In this document: in pieces, positions 1 to 6,075 of the stretch
Numbering within the stretch: the stretch's first letter is position 1
Layout of the letters: every line of letters begins with the position of its first letter
Assembly: GCA_002697505.1 (NCBI GenBank)
Contig: NZWA01000036.1
Coordinates: 43,743 to 49,817, forward strand
DNA: 6,075 nt
Direction: 5' to 3'
Source: Flavobacteriales bacterium
Lineage (GTDB): Bacteria > Bacteroidota > Bacteroidia > Flavobacteriales > BACL11
Position numbers and translations under genes: made by a program
The notes under the pieces: model-generated
Seen by the model: the letters and a program-made list of their open reading frames with translations, nothing else
What the model was told of the DNA's origin: nothing
Databases searched by the model: none

Positions 1-185
1 GAAGCATTAGAAAAATCATTTGACCAAAAAGGAGGTGCAGCGGCAGCACTAGATGATGTAATTGTACTTGGTACTGAATTATAAATACTCTTAGTATTTG
101 TGTTTAGATTATTACTATTTTTTGATTGACCGAAAACAAAAAAACAAGATATAGCTAAACATAAAGTTAATAAATTGTGTTTCAT
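1..185 (-). CDS. N-terminal fragment of a secreted protein with Sec signal peptide (runs off the left edge)
   Basis: Reading the minus strand from the ATG at 185-183 gives 61 uninterrupted codons to the window edge, so the gene is partial and its 3' end lies outside. The start is MKHNLLTLCLAISCFFVFGQ: two early charged or polar residues, a hydrophobic core at about residues 5-18, then G19|Q20. That is a classic Sec signal peptide with the Q-start mature end common in Bacteroidota. Next comes a Ser/Asn/Thr-rich linker (about residues 21-46), then AAAAPP (47-52) and FWSNDFSNA (53-61). The FW-S-x-DFS wording resembles the start of large Bacteroidota surface or extracellular proteins, often type IX secretion cargo, but the C-terminal sorting domain that would prove this is not in the window. 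Cys14 could be read as a weak lipobox, but the hydrophobic stretch continues past it, so a lipoprotein is less likely. It lies 86 bases downstream of gcvP on the same strand and has its own candidate promoter. Function beyond export is unknown. Confidence 0.8.
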   Translation of the reverse strand, partial: MKHNLLTLCLAISCFFVFGQSKNSNNLNTNTKSIYNSVPSTITSSSAAAAPPFWSNDFSNA

Positions 186-271
186 TTTAATATTAGTTTA
201 TTAGTGTTAAAAATTTTAATCATACAAATATAATATTTAAAGACGGTTAACTGTTAAATAATTTCAAATTA
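186..271. other. Intergenic spacer between gcvP and the secreted-protein gene
   Basis: An 86-base AT-rich spacer on the minus-strand path from gcvP to the edge gene. It contains the -7 box at 225-232 and a GTTAA-CT-GTTAA direct repeat at 246-257. It has no GC-rich hairpin followed by a T-run, so gcvP transcription may read through into the next gene. Confidence 0.6.
225..232 (-). promoter_or_regulatory. Bacteroidota -7 element for the secreted-protein gene
   Basis: The minus strand reads TATATTTG, an exact match to the Bacteroidota sigma-A -7 consensus TAnnTTTG. It sits 39 bases upstream of the start codon at 185, so transcription would begin near 219 and give a leader of about 30-35 bases. 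No TTG is present at the usual -33 spacing. The closest candidates are the TTAAC repeats at 246-257. The element suggests this gene can be transcribed independently of gcvP. This is inferred from motif and position only. Confidence 0.5.
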
Positions 272-3154
272 TTAAGCATACTCACTTATTGGTGCACATG
301 AGCAAATTAAATTACGATCACCAAAGGCATCTTTTACCCTTCTAACTGATGGCCAAAACTTATTTTTTTTGATCCAATTAAGAGGATATGCTGCTTTTTG
401 TCGCGAATATGAAAAAGTCCAATCATCGGAAGTCAACATATCTAGGGTATGGGGTGCATTTTTAAGTACACTATCATCAACATTTATATCTCCATTAACA
501 ATTTCATCAATTTCAAATCTAATAGATATCATTGCATCACAGAATCTATTTATTTCATCTACACTTTCACTTTCTGTTGGTTCAATCATCATAGTTCCTG
601 GTACTGGAAATGAAACTGTTGGTGCATGAAAACCATAATCCATTAATCTTTTAGCAATATCAACAACCTCAATTTTATGATCTTTATACATTCTGAAATC
701 TATTATCATTTCATGAGCAACTGTATCATTTAGGCCAGTGTATAGGACGGTGTAGTGTCGTGACAATTTGCTTCTTAGATAGTTAGCATTTAAAATAGCT
801 ACTTCAGTTGACTTTTTTATCCCTTCAGATCCTAACATTTTAATGTATGCATATGAAATAGTTAAAATTAAACTACTTCCCCATGGGGCAGAAGAAATTG
901 CCATACCATTATTTCCACCTACCTTAACTAGCGGATTATTAGGAAGAAAATCCTTTAAATGTTCTACAACTCCTATAGGACCAACACCGGGCCCTCCACC
1001 ACCATGTGGAATAGCAAAAGTTTTATGTAAATTCAAATGACAGACATCAGCCCCTATTAAAGCTGGATTTGTTATACCAACTTGAGCATTCATATTTGCT
1101 CCGTCCATATAAACTTGACCACCATACTGATGAATTAAATTAGTGATCTTAAGTATATTTTCTTCAAAAACACCATGCGTTGACGGATATGTAATCATTA
1201 ATGCAGCTAAATTTTCTTTATTTTCTAAAACCTTTTCTTCTAATAATTTAAAATCTATGTTTCCGTTCTCGTCACATGGTGTGACAACAACTTTCATGCC
1301 AGCCATAATTGCAGATGCTGGATTTGTACCATGAGCTGAAGATGGAATAATACAAATATTCCTATGATCATCACCTCGACTTTGATGATACGACTTAATT
1401 ACCATTAACCCCGTAAATTCACCCTGTGCACCAGAGTTTGGCTGTAGACTCATCGCTGCAAATCCTGTTATCTCGCACAGCATTTCTTCAAGCTCATGAA
1501 ACATAATATGATATCCTCTCGCTTGATGAGCAGGCGCAAATGGGTGAAGATTACTAAATTTTGACCAACTCAAAGGAAATAGTTCTGAAGCAGCATTTAA
1601 CTTCATTGTACATGATCCTAATGGAATCATAGAATATGTTAGAGATAAATCTTTATTTTCTAACTTTTTAATGTATCTCATCATTTCAGTTTCAGAATGA
1701 TACTTATTAAAAATATCATGTTGCATAAATGATGATTTTCTGTATAAATTTTCAGGGATTAAAGCAGTAGCTTGTGTATAATCTCCTTTCAAAACCTCTG
1801 ATATTAGATCAGAGGAATCTGAGTGATTGCAACTATTAGCAAAAATTTCAAGCAGATCATTAATGTTTTCAAGATTATCAGTTTCATCTATGCTAATTGA
1901 AAGTCTATGGTCATCAATATAATTTAAATTTACTTTAGCGTCTTCTGCATAAGTAATTATATTTTCCTTAGAAACATTACCAATATTTATTTGTAAAGTA
2001 TCAAAATAAACTTCATTTAACTGATGATATCCCAATTGAGTCAAGCCTTCAGAAAGGGTTGCAGTTAATGAATGAATCTTTTTACCAATTTTTCTTATTC
2101 CTTTTGGTCCATGATATACAGCATACATACTAGCCATTACTGCTAACAAAACCTGTGCGGTGCAAATATTTGAAGTTGCTTTTTCTCGCTTTATGTGCTG
2201 CTCTCTTGTTTGTAAAGCCATTCTTAAAGCTCTATTTCCATTAATATCTTCAGAAACACCAATAATTCTTCCCGGAATCGATCGCTTATATTTTTCACGT
2301 GTTGCATAAAAGGCGGCGTGTGGACCTCCATATCCCATTGGTACTCCAAACCTTTGGGTAGTTCCAACAACAACATCAGCGCCCCATTCACCAGGAGGTG
2401 TTAAAATACTTAAACTTAATAAATCTGCTGCAACAACAATTTTAATATCAAATTCGCTAGCTTGACCTACGAACTCTTTGTAGTCATAGACGTTACCATA
2501 CTTACTCGGGTATTGGACAATAGAACCAAAGAAATCATCATTTAGCTTTTCTTGCTTGTGATCAGCAATTATTAACTCTATGCCAAGTGGCCTAGCTCTT
2601 GTTTTTAAAATTTCAATCGTTTGTGGATAACATAATTCTGAGACAAAAAACTTAACAGAATTAGTTTTTTTCTTAGCTCTACTTCTTAAATTAAAAAGCA
2701 TTACCATTGCTTCAGCTGCTGCAGTTCCCTCATCAAGTAGTGATGCGTTTGCAATTTCCATTGCAGTTAAATCAGTAACCATTGTTTGAAAATTTAACAA
2801 TGCTTCTAACCTTCCTTGTGCAATTTCTGCTTGATAAGGAGTGTAGGCTGTGTACCAACTTGGATTCTCCAAAACATTTCTTTGAATAACACCTGGCAAA
2901 ATAGTATTGAAGTAACCTAAACCAATATATGATCTATAATTTTTGTTTTTTTGAGCCAAATCCTGCATATGAGAAATCATCTTATCTTCAGAAAGTGGAT
3001 TTGGTAAGTTCATACTTTTTTTACTGTGTATTTGATAGGGTATTGTTTTCTCAATTAATTCGTCTATAGAGCTTAACTTTAACGAAGTTAACATCATTTT
3101 TTCATCCTCATCGTTAACACCAATGTGTCTTTTAGAAAACATATTTGATTGCAT
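272..3154 (-). CDS. gcvP: Glycine dehydrogenase (decarboxylating), P-protein of the glycine cleavage system
   Basis: PLP-dependent cytosolic enzyme that decarboxylates glycine and passes the aminomethyl group to the lipoyl arm of GcvH. This is the first step of glycine cleavage, which feeds 5,10-methylene-tetrahydrofolate. The protein is 960 residues from the chosen start, full length for the single-chain bacterial form with both P-protein halves fused. Numbered from this start, landmarks are: SYIGLGYFNTILPGVIQRN (75-93), the TPYQAEIAQGR region (105-115), REQHIKREKATSNICTAQ (317-334), PLGSCTMKLN (511-520), SSAHGTNPASA (605-615), DGANMNAQVG (684-693), and the PLP site HLNLHKTF with Schiff-base Lys711 followed by PHGGGGPGVGP (716-726). 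The C-terminal block is FWPSVRRVKDAFGDRNLICS (933-952). The frame stays open to an ATG at 3190, but starting at 3154 places Met eight residues before RHIG, as in flavobacterial GcvP, and the candidate promoter lies between the two. An ATG at 3142 is a less likely alternative. No gcvT or gcvH is adjacent. Intact, with no missing catalytic residue noticed. Confidence 0.98.
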   Translation of the reverse strand: MQSNMFSKRHIGVNDEDEKMMLTSLKLSSIDELIEKTIPYQIHSKKSMNLPNPLSEDKMISHMQDLAQKNKNYRSYIGLGYFNTILPGVIQRNVLENPSWYTAYTPYQAEIAQGRLEALLNFQTMVTDLTAMEIANASLLDEGTAAAEAMVMLFNLRSRAKKKTNSVKFFVSELCYPQTIEILKTRARPLGIELIIADHKQEKLNDDFFGSIVQYPSKYGNVYDYKEFVGQASEFDIKIVVAADLLSLSILTPPGEWGADVVVGTTQRFGVPMGYGGPHAAFYATREKYKRSIPGRIIGVSEDINGNRALRMALQTREQHIKREKATSNICTAQVLLAVMASMYAVYHGPKGIRKIGKKIHSLTATLSEGLTQLGYHQLNEVYFDTLQINIGNVSKENIITYAEDAKVNLNYIDDHRLSISIDETDNLENINDLLEIFANSCNHSDSSDLISEVLKGDYTQATALIPENLYRKSSFMQHDIFNKYHSETEMMRYIKKLENKDLSLTYSMIPLGSCTMKLNAASELFPLSWSKFSNLHPFAPAHQARGYHIMFHELEEMLCEITGFAAMSLQPNSGAQGEFTGLMVIKSYHQSRGDDHRNICIIPSSAHGTNPASAIMAGMKVVVTPCDENGNIDFKLLEEKVLENKENLAALMITYPSTHGVFEENILKITNLIHQYGGQVYMDGANMNAQVGITNPALIGADVCHLNLHKTFAIPHGGGGPGVGPIGVVEHLKDFLPNNPLVKVGGNNGMAISSAPWGSSLILTISYAYIKMLGSEGIKKSTEVAILNANYLRSKLSRHYTVLYTGLNDTVAHEMIIDFRMYKDHKIEVVDIAKRLMDYGFHAPTVSFPVPGTMMIEPTESESVDEINRFCDAMISIRFEIDEIVNGDINVDDSVLKNAPHTLDMLTSDDWTFSYSRQKAAYPLNWIKKNKFWPSVRRVKDAFGDRNLICSCAPISEYA

Positions 3155-3177
3155 TTTAATCGTAAATTTTAATAATG

Positions 3178-3185
3178 CAAAAATA
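3178..3185 (-). promoter_or_regulatory. Bacteroidota -7 element for gcvP, with possible -33 TTG at 3212-3210
   Basis: The minus strand reads TATTTTTG, fitting TAnnTTTG. A TTG on the same strand at 3212-3210 lies 24 bases upstream, slightly longer than the usual spacing of about 17-23. Further upstream are A-tracts (T-runs at 3231-3239 and 3241-3248 on the plus strand), which could act as an UP-like or bending element. Transcription would start near 3172, giving leaders of about 18 bases to the ATG at 3154 or 30 bases to that at 3142. The upstream ATG at 3190 would not be in the mRNA. Motif-based inference. Confidence 0.5.
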
Positions 3186-3292
3186 AGCATAGAAATATTA
3201 TTTTCAGTTCAACTTTTTTAAAATAAAATGTTTTTTTTTATTTTTTTTCAACACTTAATTTCATAAATTCTTAGTTTTTGGTTTTATAAGAT

Positions 3293-3300
3293 TACATTTG
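3293..3300 (+). promoter_or_regulatory. Bacteroidota -7 element for the DEAD-box helicase gene
   Basis: TACATTTG is an exact match to TAnnTTTG and ends 13 bases before the ATG at 3314. If transcription starts 4-7 bases downstream, the leader would be only about 6-10 bases, which is unusually short. A TTTG at 3277-3280 is only 12 bases upstream, too close for a standard -33 box, and no TTG sits at the expected spacing. The box could be real with a near-leaderless mRNA, or a chance match in AT-rich DNA. Confidence 0.4.
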
Positions 3301-3313
3301 CAGAAATTATTAC

Positions 3314-5032
3314 ATGAAATTTTCTGAAACAGGACTTAATAAAGAACTTTTAAAATCAGTAAACAGTTTAGGTTTTGAAGTTCCAACTCCAATACAAGAA
3401 CAAGTAATCCCTTATTTATTAAATGAAAAAAGGGATTTAGTTGCATTAGCTCAAACAGGAACTGGAAAAACAGCTAGCTTTGGTTTACCTATTTTACAGA
3501 AAATAGAAATTAAAAAAGTTCAACCACAAACAATAATACTATCACCAACAAGAGAGCTTTGTATTCAAATCACAAAAGACATTAAAAGCTACGCAACATA
3601 TCTAAAAAAAATTAATATCACAGCAGTTTATGGTGGAGCCAATATTCAGACACAAATTAAATCTCTAAAACAGGGATCGCAAATTGTTGTAGGAACTCCT
3701 GGAAGAGTTATTGACCTTATTAAAAGAAAAGTATTAAAACTTCAATCTATCAAGTATGTTGTCCTTGATGAAGCAGATGAAATGTTAAATATGGGATTCA
3801 AAGATGATCTTGATACAATTCTATCATCAACCCCTAGCGTTAAACAGAGTTTATTGTTTTCTGCAACTATGCCAAAAGAAGTATTAAGAATTAGTAAAAA
3901 CTACATGTCCAACCCAAAAAAAATTGAAGTTGCTAAAAGAAATCAGGGAGCAGATAATGTTGAGCACTTCTATTACATGGTTAATGCTAGAGACAAATAT
4001 CAAGCTTTAAGAAGAATATGTGATATAAATCCTGAAATTTATGGTATTGTATTTTGTAGAACCAGAAGAGAAACAAAAGAAATTGCTGATAAGCTAATGC
4101 AGGATAAATATAACGCTGATGCGTTACATGGGGACCTCTCGCAAGCACAAAGAGATCATGTAATGAATAGATTTAGGAAAAGACATTTACAAGTACTTGT
4201 GGCAACTGATGTTGCGGCAAGAGGAATAGATATAAATGAGCTTTCACATGTAATAAACTACAATTTACCTGATGATAACGAAGTATATATTCATAGATCA
4301 GGAAGAACTGGAAGAGCTGGCAATAAGGGAGTCTCACTCATTATTGCGCATTCGAGAGAGGGACGAAAAATAAAAGCAATTGAAAAAATGATTAATAAGG
4401 AACTAATCTTAAAACAAGTTCCATCTGGAAACGAAATTTGTCAAGCTCAGTTAATGAAATTAATTGAGAAAGTAGTTAATACAGAAATAAATCCTGAAAT
4501 AACAGATTACATAATCGAAATAGAAAAAAAGTTAAAACACCTAAAAAAGAGTGATATAATAAAACACTTTGTATCAGTTGAATTTAATAGATTTCTTTCA
4601 TTTTACAAAAATTCAACTGACTTGAACATAAAAGAAAAAACAAGCAAAAACAGAAAAAAAGGGCGTGCAGAAAAAGGATACAGTAGATTTTTTATAAACC
4701 TTGGTAAATTAAATAGATTAGAAACACATAATTTAATAGGGTTAATAAATGAATATACTAAAGAAAGAGATATTCCTATTGGTAAAATTGATATTTTAAG
4801 AAAATTTTCCTTTTTCGAGATCGATAGTAAATATGAAGATATAATCCTTGAAAAATTAGCTAATGCAAAATGGAATAATTATAAAGTTTCTGTTGAGCTT
4901 TCTAAACCACCAAGCAGAAAAGAAAATACTCAAAATAAAAACAAGTTTAAATTTAAAAAAACTAAAAAATTTTCTCAAAAAATAAATAAAAAAAAATCAT
5001 CTTTTAAAGATAGGTTTAGAAGAAGACGATAA
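3314..5032 (+). CDS. deaD: DEAD-box ATP-dependent RNA helicase, DeaD/CsdA type with DbpA-like RNA-binding domain
   Basis: ATP-dependent RNA unwinding enzyme of the cytoplasm. Relatives act in ribosome assembly, mRNA turnover and growth in the cold. The protein has 572 residues and every core motif: Q-motif with GFEVPTPIQ (20-28) and the upstream Phe3, motif I AQTGTGKT (46-53), Ia PTREL (78-82), GG (107-108), Ib TPGR (128-131), II DEAD (152-155), III SAT (183-185), IV IVFCRT (245-250), V ATDVAARGID (297-306) and VI HRSGRTGR (327-334). A helical linker (about 375-455) precedes a DbpA-like RNA-binding domain (about 457-530: FFINLGKLNRLE, then IGKIDILRKFSFFEI). That domain directs relatives to structured RNA, in DbpA to 23S rRNA. 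Residues 532-572 are a Lys/Arg-rich disordered tail ending RFRRRR. The first ATG is used because Phe3 belongs to the Q-motif. Family and architecture are secure. The symbol deaD rests on architecture, and the target RNA is not visible. It is divergent from gcvP and convergent with tsaB. Confidence 0.96.
   Translation: MKFSETGLNKELLKSVNSLGFEVPTPIQEQVIPYLLNEKRDLVALAQTGTGKTASFGLPILQKIEIKKVQPQTIILSPTRELCIQITKDIKSYATYLKKINITAVYGGANIQTQIKSLKQGSQIVVGTPGRVIDLIKRKVLKLQSIKYVVLDEADEMLNMGFKDDLDTILSSTPSVKQSLLFSATMPKEVLRISKNYMSNPKKIEVAKRNQGADNVEHFYYMVNARDKYQALRRICDINPEIYGIVFCRTRRETKEIADKLMQDKYNADALHGDLSQAQRDHVMNRFRKRHLQVLVATDVAARGIDINELSHVINYNLPDDNEVYIHRSGRTGRAGNKGVSLIIAHSREGRKIKAIEKMINKELILKQVPSGNEICQAQLMKLIEKVVNTEINPEITDYIIEIEKKLKHLKKSDIIKHFVSVEFNRFLSFYKNSTDLNIKEKTSKNRKKGRAEKGYSRFFINLGKLNRLETHNLIGLINEYTKERDIPIGKIDILRKFSFFEIDSKYEDIILEKLANAKWNNYKVSVELSKPPSRKENTQNKNKFKFKKTKKFSQKINKKKSSFKDRFRRRR
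4988..4996 (+). repeat. A9 homopolymer tract in the helicase tail
   Basis: Nine consecutive A bases encode exactly three lysines (residues 559-561) in the basic tail of the helicase. Runs of this length in AT-rich genomes are known sites of polymerase slippage. Gaining one A would end the protein shortly after (K-K-K-I-I-F-stop). Losing one would replace the RFRRRR end with an acidic stretch that reads past the normal stop into the tsaB 3' end. The tract is seen directly; slippage is inference. Confidence 0.9.
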
Positions 5033-5037
5033 TTACA

Positions 5038-5700
5038 TTACCCTAAAACAAAATCCTTAAGATAAAAAGGTTCAAAATATGCTAAATCTTCAAACATTTC
5101 TTTTTTATAATTAATATAGCCAATCTCACCTAAGTTCTTTGCTGAAGGGAAAACATTGCCTTTAAAAAATATATTTTTCTGATTAATTTTATTTTTAAAT
5201 ACATCTATATTTTGTCCAAAAAATAAAACTTTTTTATCATTATAAAGATCATAATTAGATATCTTCATTTCTTCAGATTTGGTAGAAATAACTTCATTAT
5301 TTTTCACATCATATAATGATGAAAAAAATTCTGAGCTTCTAGAATTAATCATTGGACAATAAAAATCATATTCTTTATCTTTCGCCATATGGTAAGCCAT
5401 AGCTTTTAAGGTTGGCACAGAAATTAAGGGTAAATTGAGTGCATAACATATTCCCTTTGCTGTACCTACCCCTATTCTTAAACCTGTAAAAGAACCAGGA
5501 CCTTTACTGACTATTACCGCTTCAATATCATTAAATTTTAAAGAATTATTATTTAACAAATTGATAATAAACAAAGTTAATCTTTCAGCATGCATATATT
5601 TATCAGATACTTCTTCGTGAAAATCTATCAAAACATTATTTTTAAATAATGCTACAGAACAGTTCTTGGTAGTAGTTTCAATAGCTAGAAATAATGCCAT
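5038..5700 (-). CDS. tsaB: tRNA threonylcarbamoyladenosine (t6A) biosynthesis protein TsaB
   Basis: TsaB is an ASKHA-fold partner that binds TsaD. With TsaE and TsaC it makes t6A at position 37 of tRNAs reading ANN codons; it is cytosolic and usually essential. The 220-residue protein is of normal family length. It shows the N-terminal FLAIETTTKNCSVAL strand-turn (4-18), HAERL (37-41), the hallmark KGPGSFTGLRIGVGTAKG (66-83), PTLKAMA (96-102), INSRSSEFFSSLYD (118-131, where many relatives have DARR) and a C-terminal FEPFYLKDF (209-217). It lacks the metal-binding His motif of TsaD, as expected for TsaB. Its ATG shares the final A of the upstream stop codon (TAATG), so translation is probably coupled to the outer-membrane gene, and no separate promoter is seen. 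Its stop lies 5 bases from the convergent helicase stop. tsaC, tsaD and tsaE are not in the window. Confidence 0.96.
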   Translation of the reverse strand: MALFLAIETTTKNCSVALFKNNVLIDFHEEVSDKYMHAERLTLFIINLLNNNSLKFNDIEAVIVSKGPGSFTGLRIGVGTAKGICYALNLPLISVPTLKAMAYHMAKDKEYDFYCPMINSRSSEFFSSLYDVKNNEVISTKSEEMKISNYDLYNDKKVLFFGQNIDVFKNKINQKNIFFKGNVFPSAKNLGEIGYINYKKEMFEDLAYFEPFYLKDFVLG

Positions 5701-6075
5701 TAGTAATCGTAATAGTTGTTAAATAAATCTGTCATTATACCAAAATTAAATACTTGTGAATTGATTTCTTCATCTTCATCTTTGAAGAATCTATTTAGAA
5801 CTTCTATTTTACATTTTAAATTAGTTTTTTTACTTAATAGATAGGAAACCGATATGCTTTGATAATTTACTGTAGTTAAATTTCCCTGGTACATTTTAAT
5901 ATTATAATCATCCGGTCTTCCAGAACCAATAATTGATGCTGATATTGAATTTAGTTCAGCAAAGTTGCCAGTTGACATATAAATATCGTTTCCGTAAGAT
6001 GTAGGATCATTAAGTATTTTTCCTCCATATTTAACAAAAATAAACTTTGTATTAAATGAAAATCTATTAAATGAA
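5700..6075 (-). CDS. C-terminal part of a probable outer-membrane beta-barrel protein (5' end outside the window)
   Basis: The minus-strand frame ending at TAA 5702-5700 is open through the right edge, giving 124 visible residues. The ATG at 5978 is internal, because coding sequence continues upstream (…FIFVKYGGKILNDPTSYGNDIY, then MSTGNF). The residues show alternating polar and aromatic or aliphatic stretches separated by Asn/Asp/Gly turns: FNTKFIFVKYGG, YQSISVSYLLSKKTNLK, CKIEVLNRFF and VFNFGIMTDLFNNYYDY. The protein ends in a C-terminal Tyr, as BAM-assembled barrels usually end in an aromatic residue. The pattern YGxDIY … GxxTxxxYxxxxxxYLLxxxTNLK … FxxGxxTDLFNxYxDY recalls C-termini of flavobacterial outer-membrane proteins of the RemB or Wzi-like kind. 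That resemblance is from memory and tentative. It overlaps tsaB by one base, indicating one transcript. No catalytic motif is visible. Confidence 0.85.
   Translation of the reverse strand, partial: SFNRFSFNTKFIFVKYGGKILNDPTSYGNDIYMSTGNFAELNSISASIIGSGRPDDYNIKMYQGNLTTVNYQSISVSYLLSKKTNLKCKIEVLNRFFKDEDEEINSQVFNFGIMTDLFNNYYDY
6050..6075. repeat. Short in-frame direct repeat at the right edge
   Basis: The 11-mer TATTAAATGAA occurs at 6050-6060 and again at 6065-6075, a 15-base (five-codon) period. In the minus-strand gene it encodes a repeated Ser-Phe-Asn (SFNRFSFN). The second copy ends exactly at the window edge, so it cannot be told whether this is two chance copies or the end of a longer tandem array. 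Confidence 0.6.

Larger units (their letters stand above)
3155..3313. other. Divergent intergenic promoter region between gcvP and the DEAD-box helicase gene
   Basis: About 160 bases of very AT-rich sequence separate the two divergent genes. It holds one TAnnTTTG box facing each way (3178-3185 minus, 3293-3300 plus) and a nearly continuous T-run at 3231-3248 interrupted by a single A. I see no glycine-riboswitch-like GC-rich pairing, no tRNA and no convincing operator palindrome. The minus-strand frame of gcvP remains open into this region as far as 3190 but is probably not translated there. Confidence 0.6.

Noticed and set aside
1..83. Plus-strand open frame ending in TAA at 81-83 that could be the end of a gene
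   Set aside because: It is short and overlaps the minus-strand frame that has a clear signal peptide, an ATG and an upstream promoter box. The minus-strand reading explains the sequence better.
257..273. Perfect inverted repeat AATAATTT-C-AAATTATT at the gcvP stop codon as a terminator
   Set aside because: It consists only of A/T pairs, has effectively no loop, and is not followed by a T-run in the direction of gcvP transcription. Such repeats are expected by chance in this composition.
363..370. T8 run in the gcvP 3' region as a programmed frameshift site
   Set aside because: It encodes an ordinary Lys/Asn stretch near the conserved C-terminal FWPSVRR block in the correct frame. There is no sign of an alternative product.
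369..1334. Three plus-strand open frames of 63-86 codons (369-629, 843-1040, 1143-1334)
   Set aside because: They lie antisense inside the well-conserved gcvP coding sequence and show no recognisable protein features. They are shadows of the real gene.
3155..3313. Glycine riboswitch upstream of gcvP
   Set aside because: The leader is only about 18-30 bases if the promoter call is right, and the whole intergenic region lacks the GC-rich conserved aptamer core.
5055..5070. CCTT…AAGG hairpin just past the helicase stop as its terminator
   Set aside because: Only four base pairs with an eight-base loop and no T-run. It also lies inside the conserved tsaB C-terminus, which explains the sequence.

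Overview
The window is a strongly AT-rich piece of a bacterial chromosome, almost certainly from the Bacteroidota and probably a flavobacterium-like lineage. Four observations support this. Upstream sequences lack Shine-Dalgarno motifs but carry TAnnTTTG elements, the Bacteroidota -7 promoter box, in front of three genes. The glycine dehydrogenase and TsaB proteins have the wording typical of that phylum. An exported protein has a signal peptide ending in G|Q. One gene looks like the end of an outer-membrane beta-barrel. No species can be named from the sequence alone.

Layout, left to right. Positions 1-185 (minus) are the first 61 codons of a secreted protein that runs off the left edge. Positions 272-3154 (minus) are gcvP, the complete single-chain P-protein of the glycine cleavage system. 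Positions 3155-3313 are a divergent promoter region serving gcvP to the left and a helicase to the right. Positions 3314-5032 (plus) are a DEAD-box RNA helicase of the DeaD/CsdA type with a DbpA-like RNA-binding domain and a very basic tail. Positions 5038-5700 (minus) are tsaB, for tRNA t6A synthesis, whose stop lies 5 bases from the helicase stop. Positions 5700-6075 (minus) are the 3' end of a probable outer-membrane protein that overlaps tsaB by one base (TAATG).

The genes do not form a single pathway. gcvP serves one-carbon and glycine metabolism, the helicase serves RNA and ribosome maintenance, tsaB serves tRNA modification, and the two edge genes are envelope or secreted proteins. The functional links visible here are organisational: a divergent promoter pair, a tight convergent junction, and probable translational coupling of tsaB to the envelope gene.

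I found no mobile element, CRISPR array, RNA gene or clear undescribed system. The points worth a second look are the truncated exported protein, start-site and promoter details, the tsaB coupling, the missing terminator space at the convergent junction, and an A9 tract in the helicase tail.
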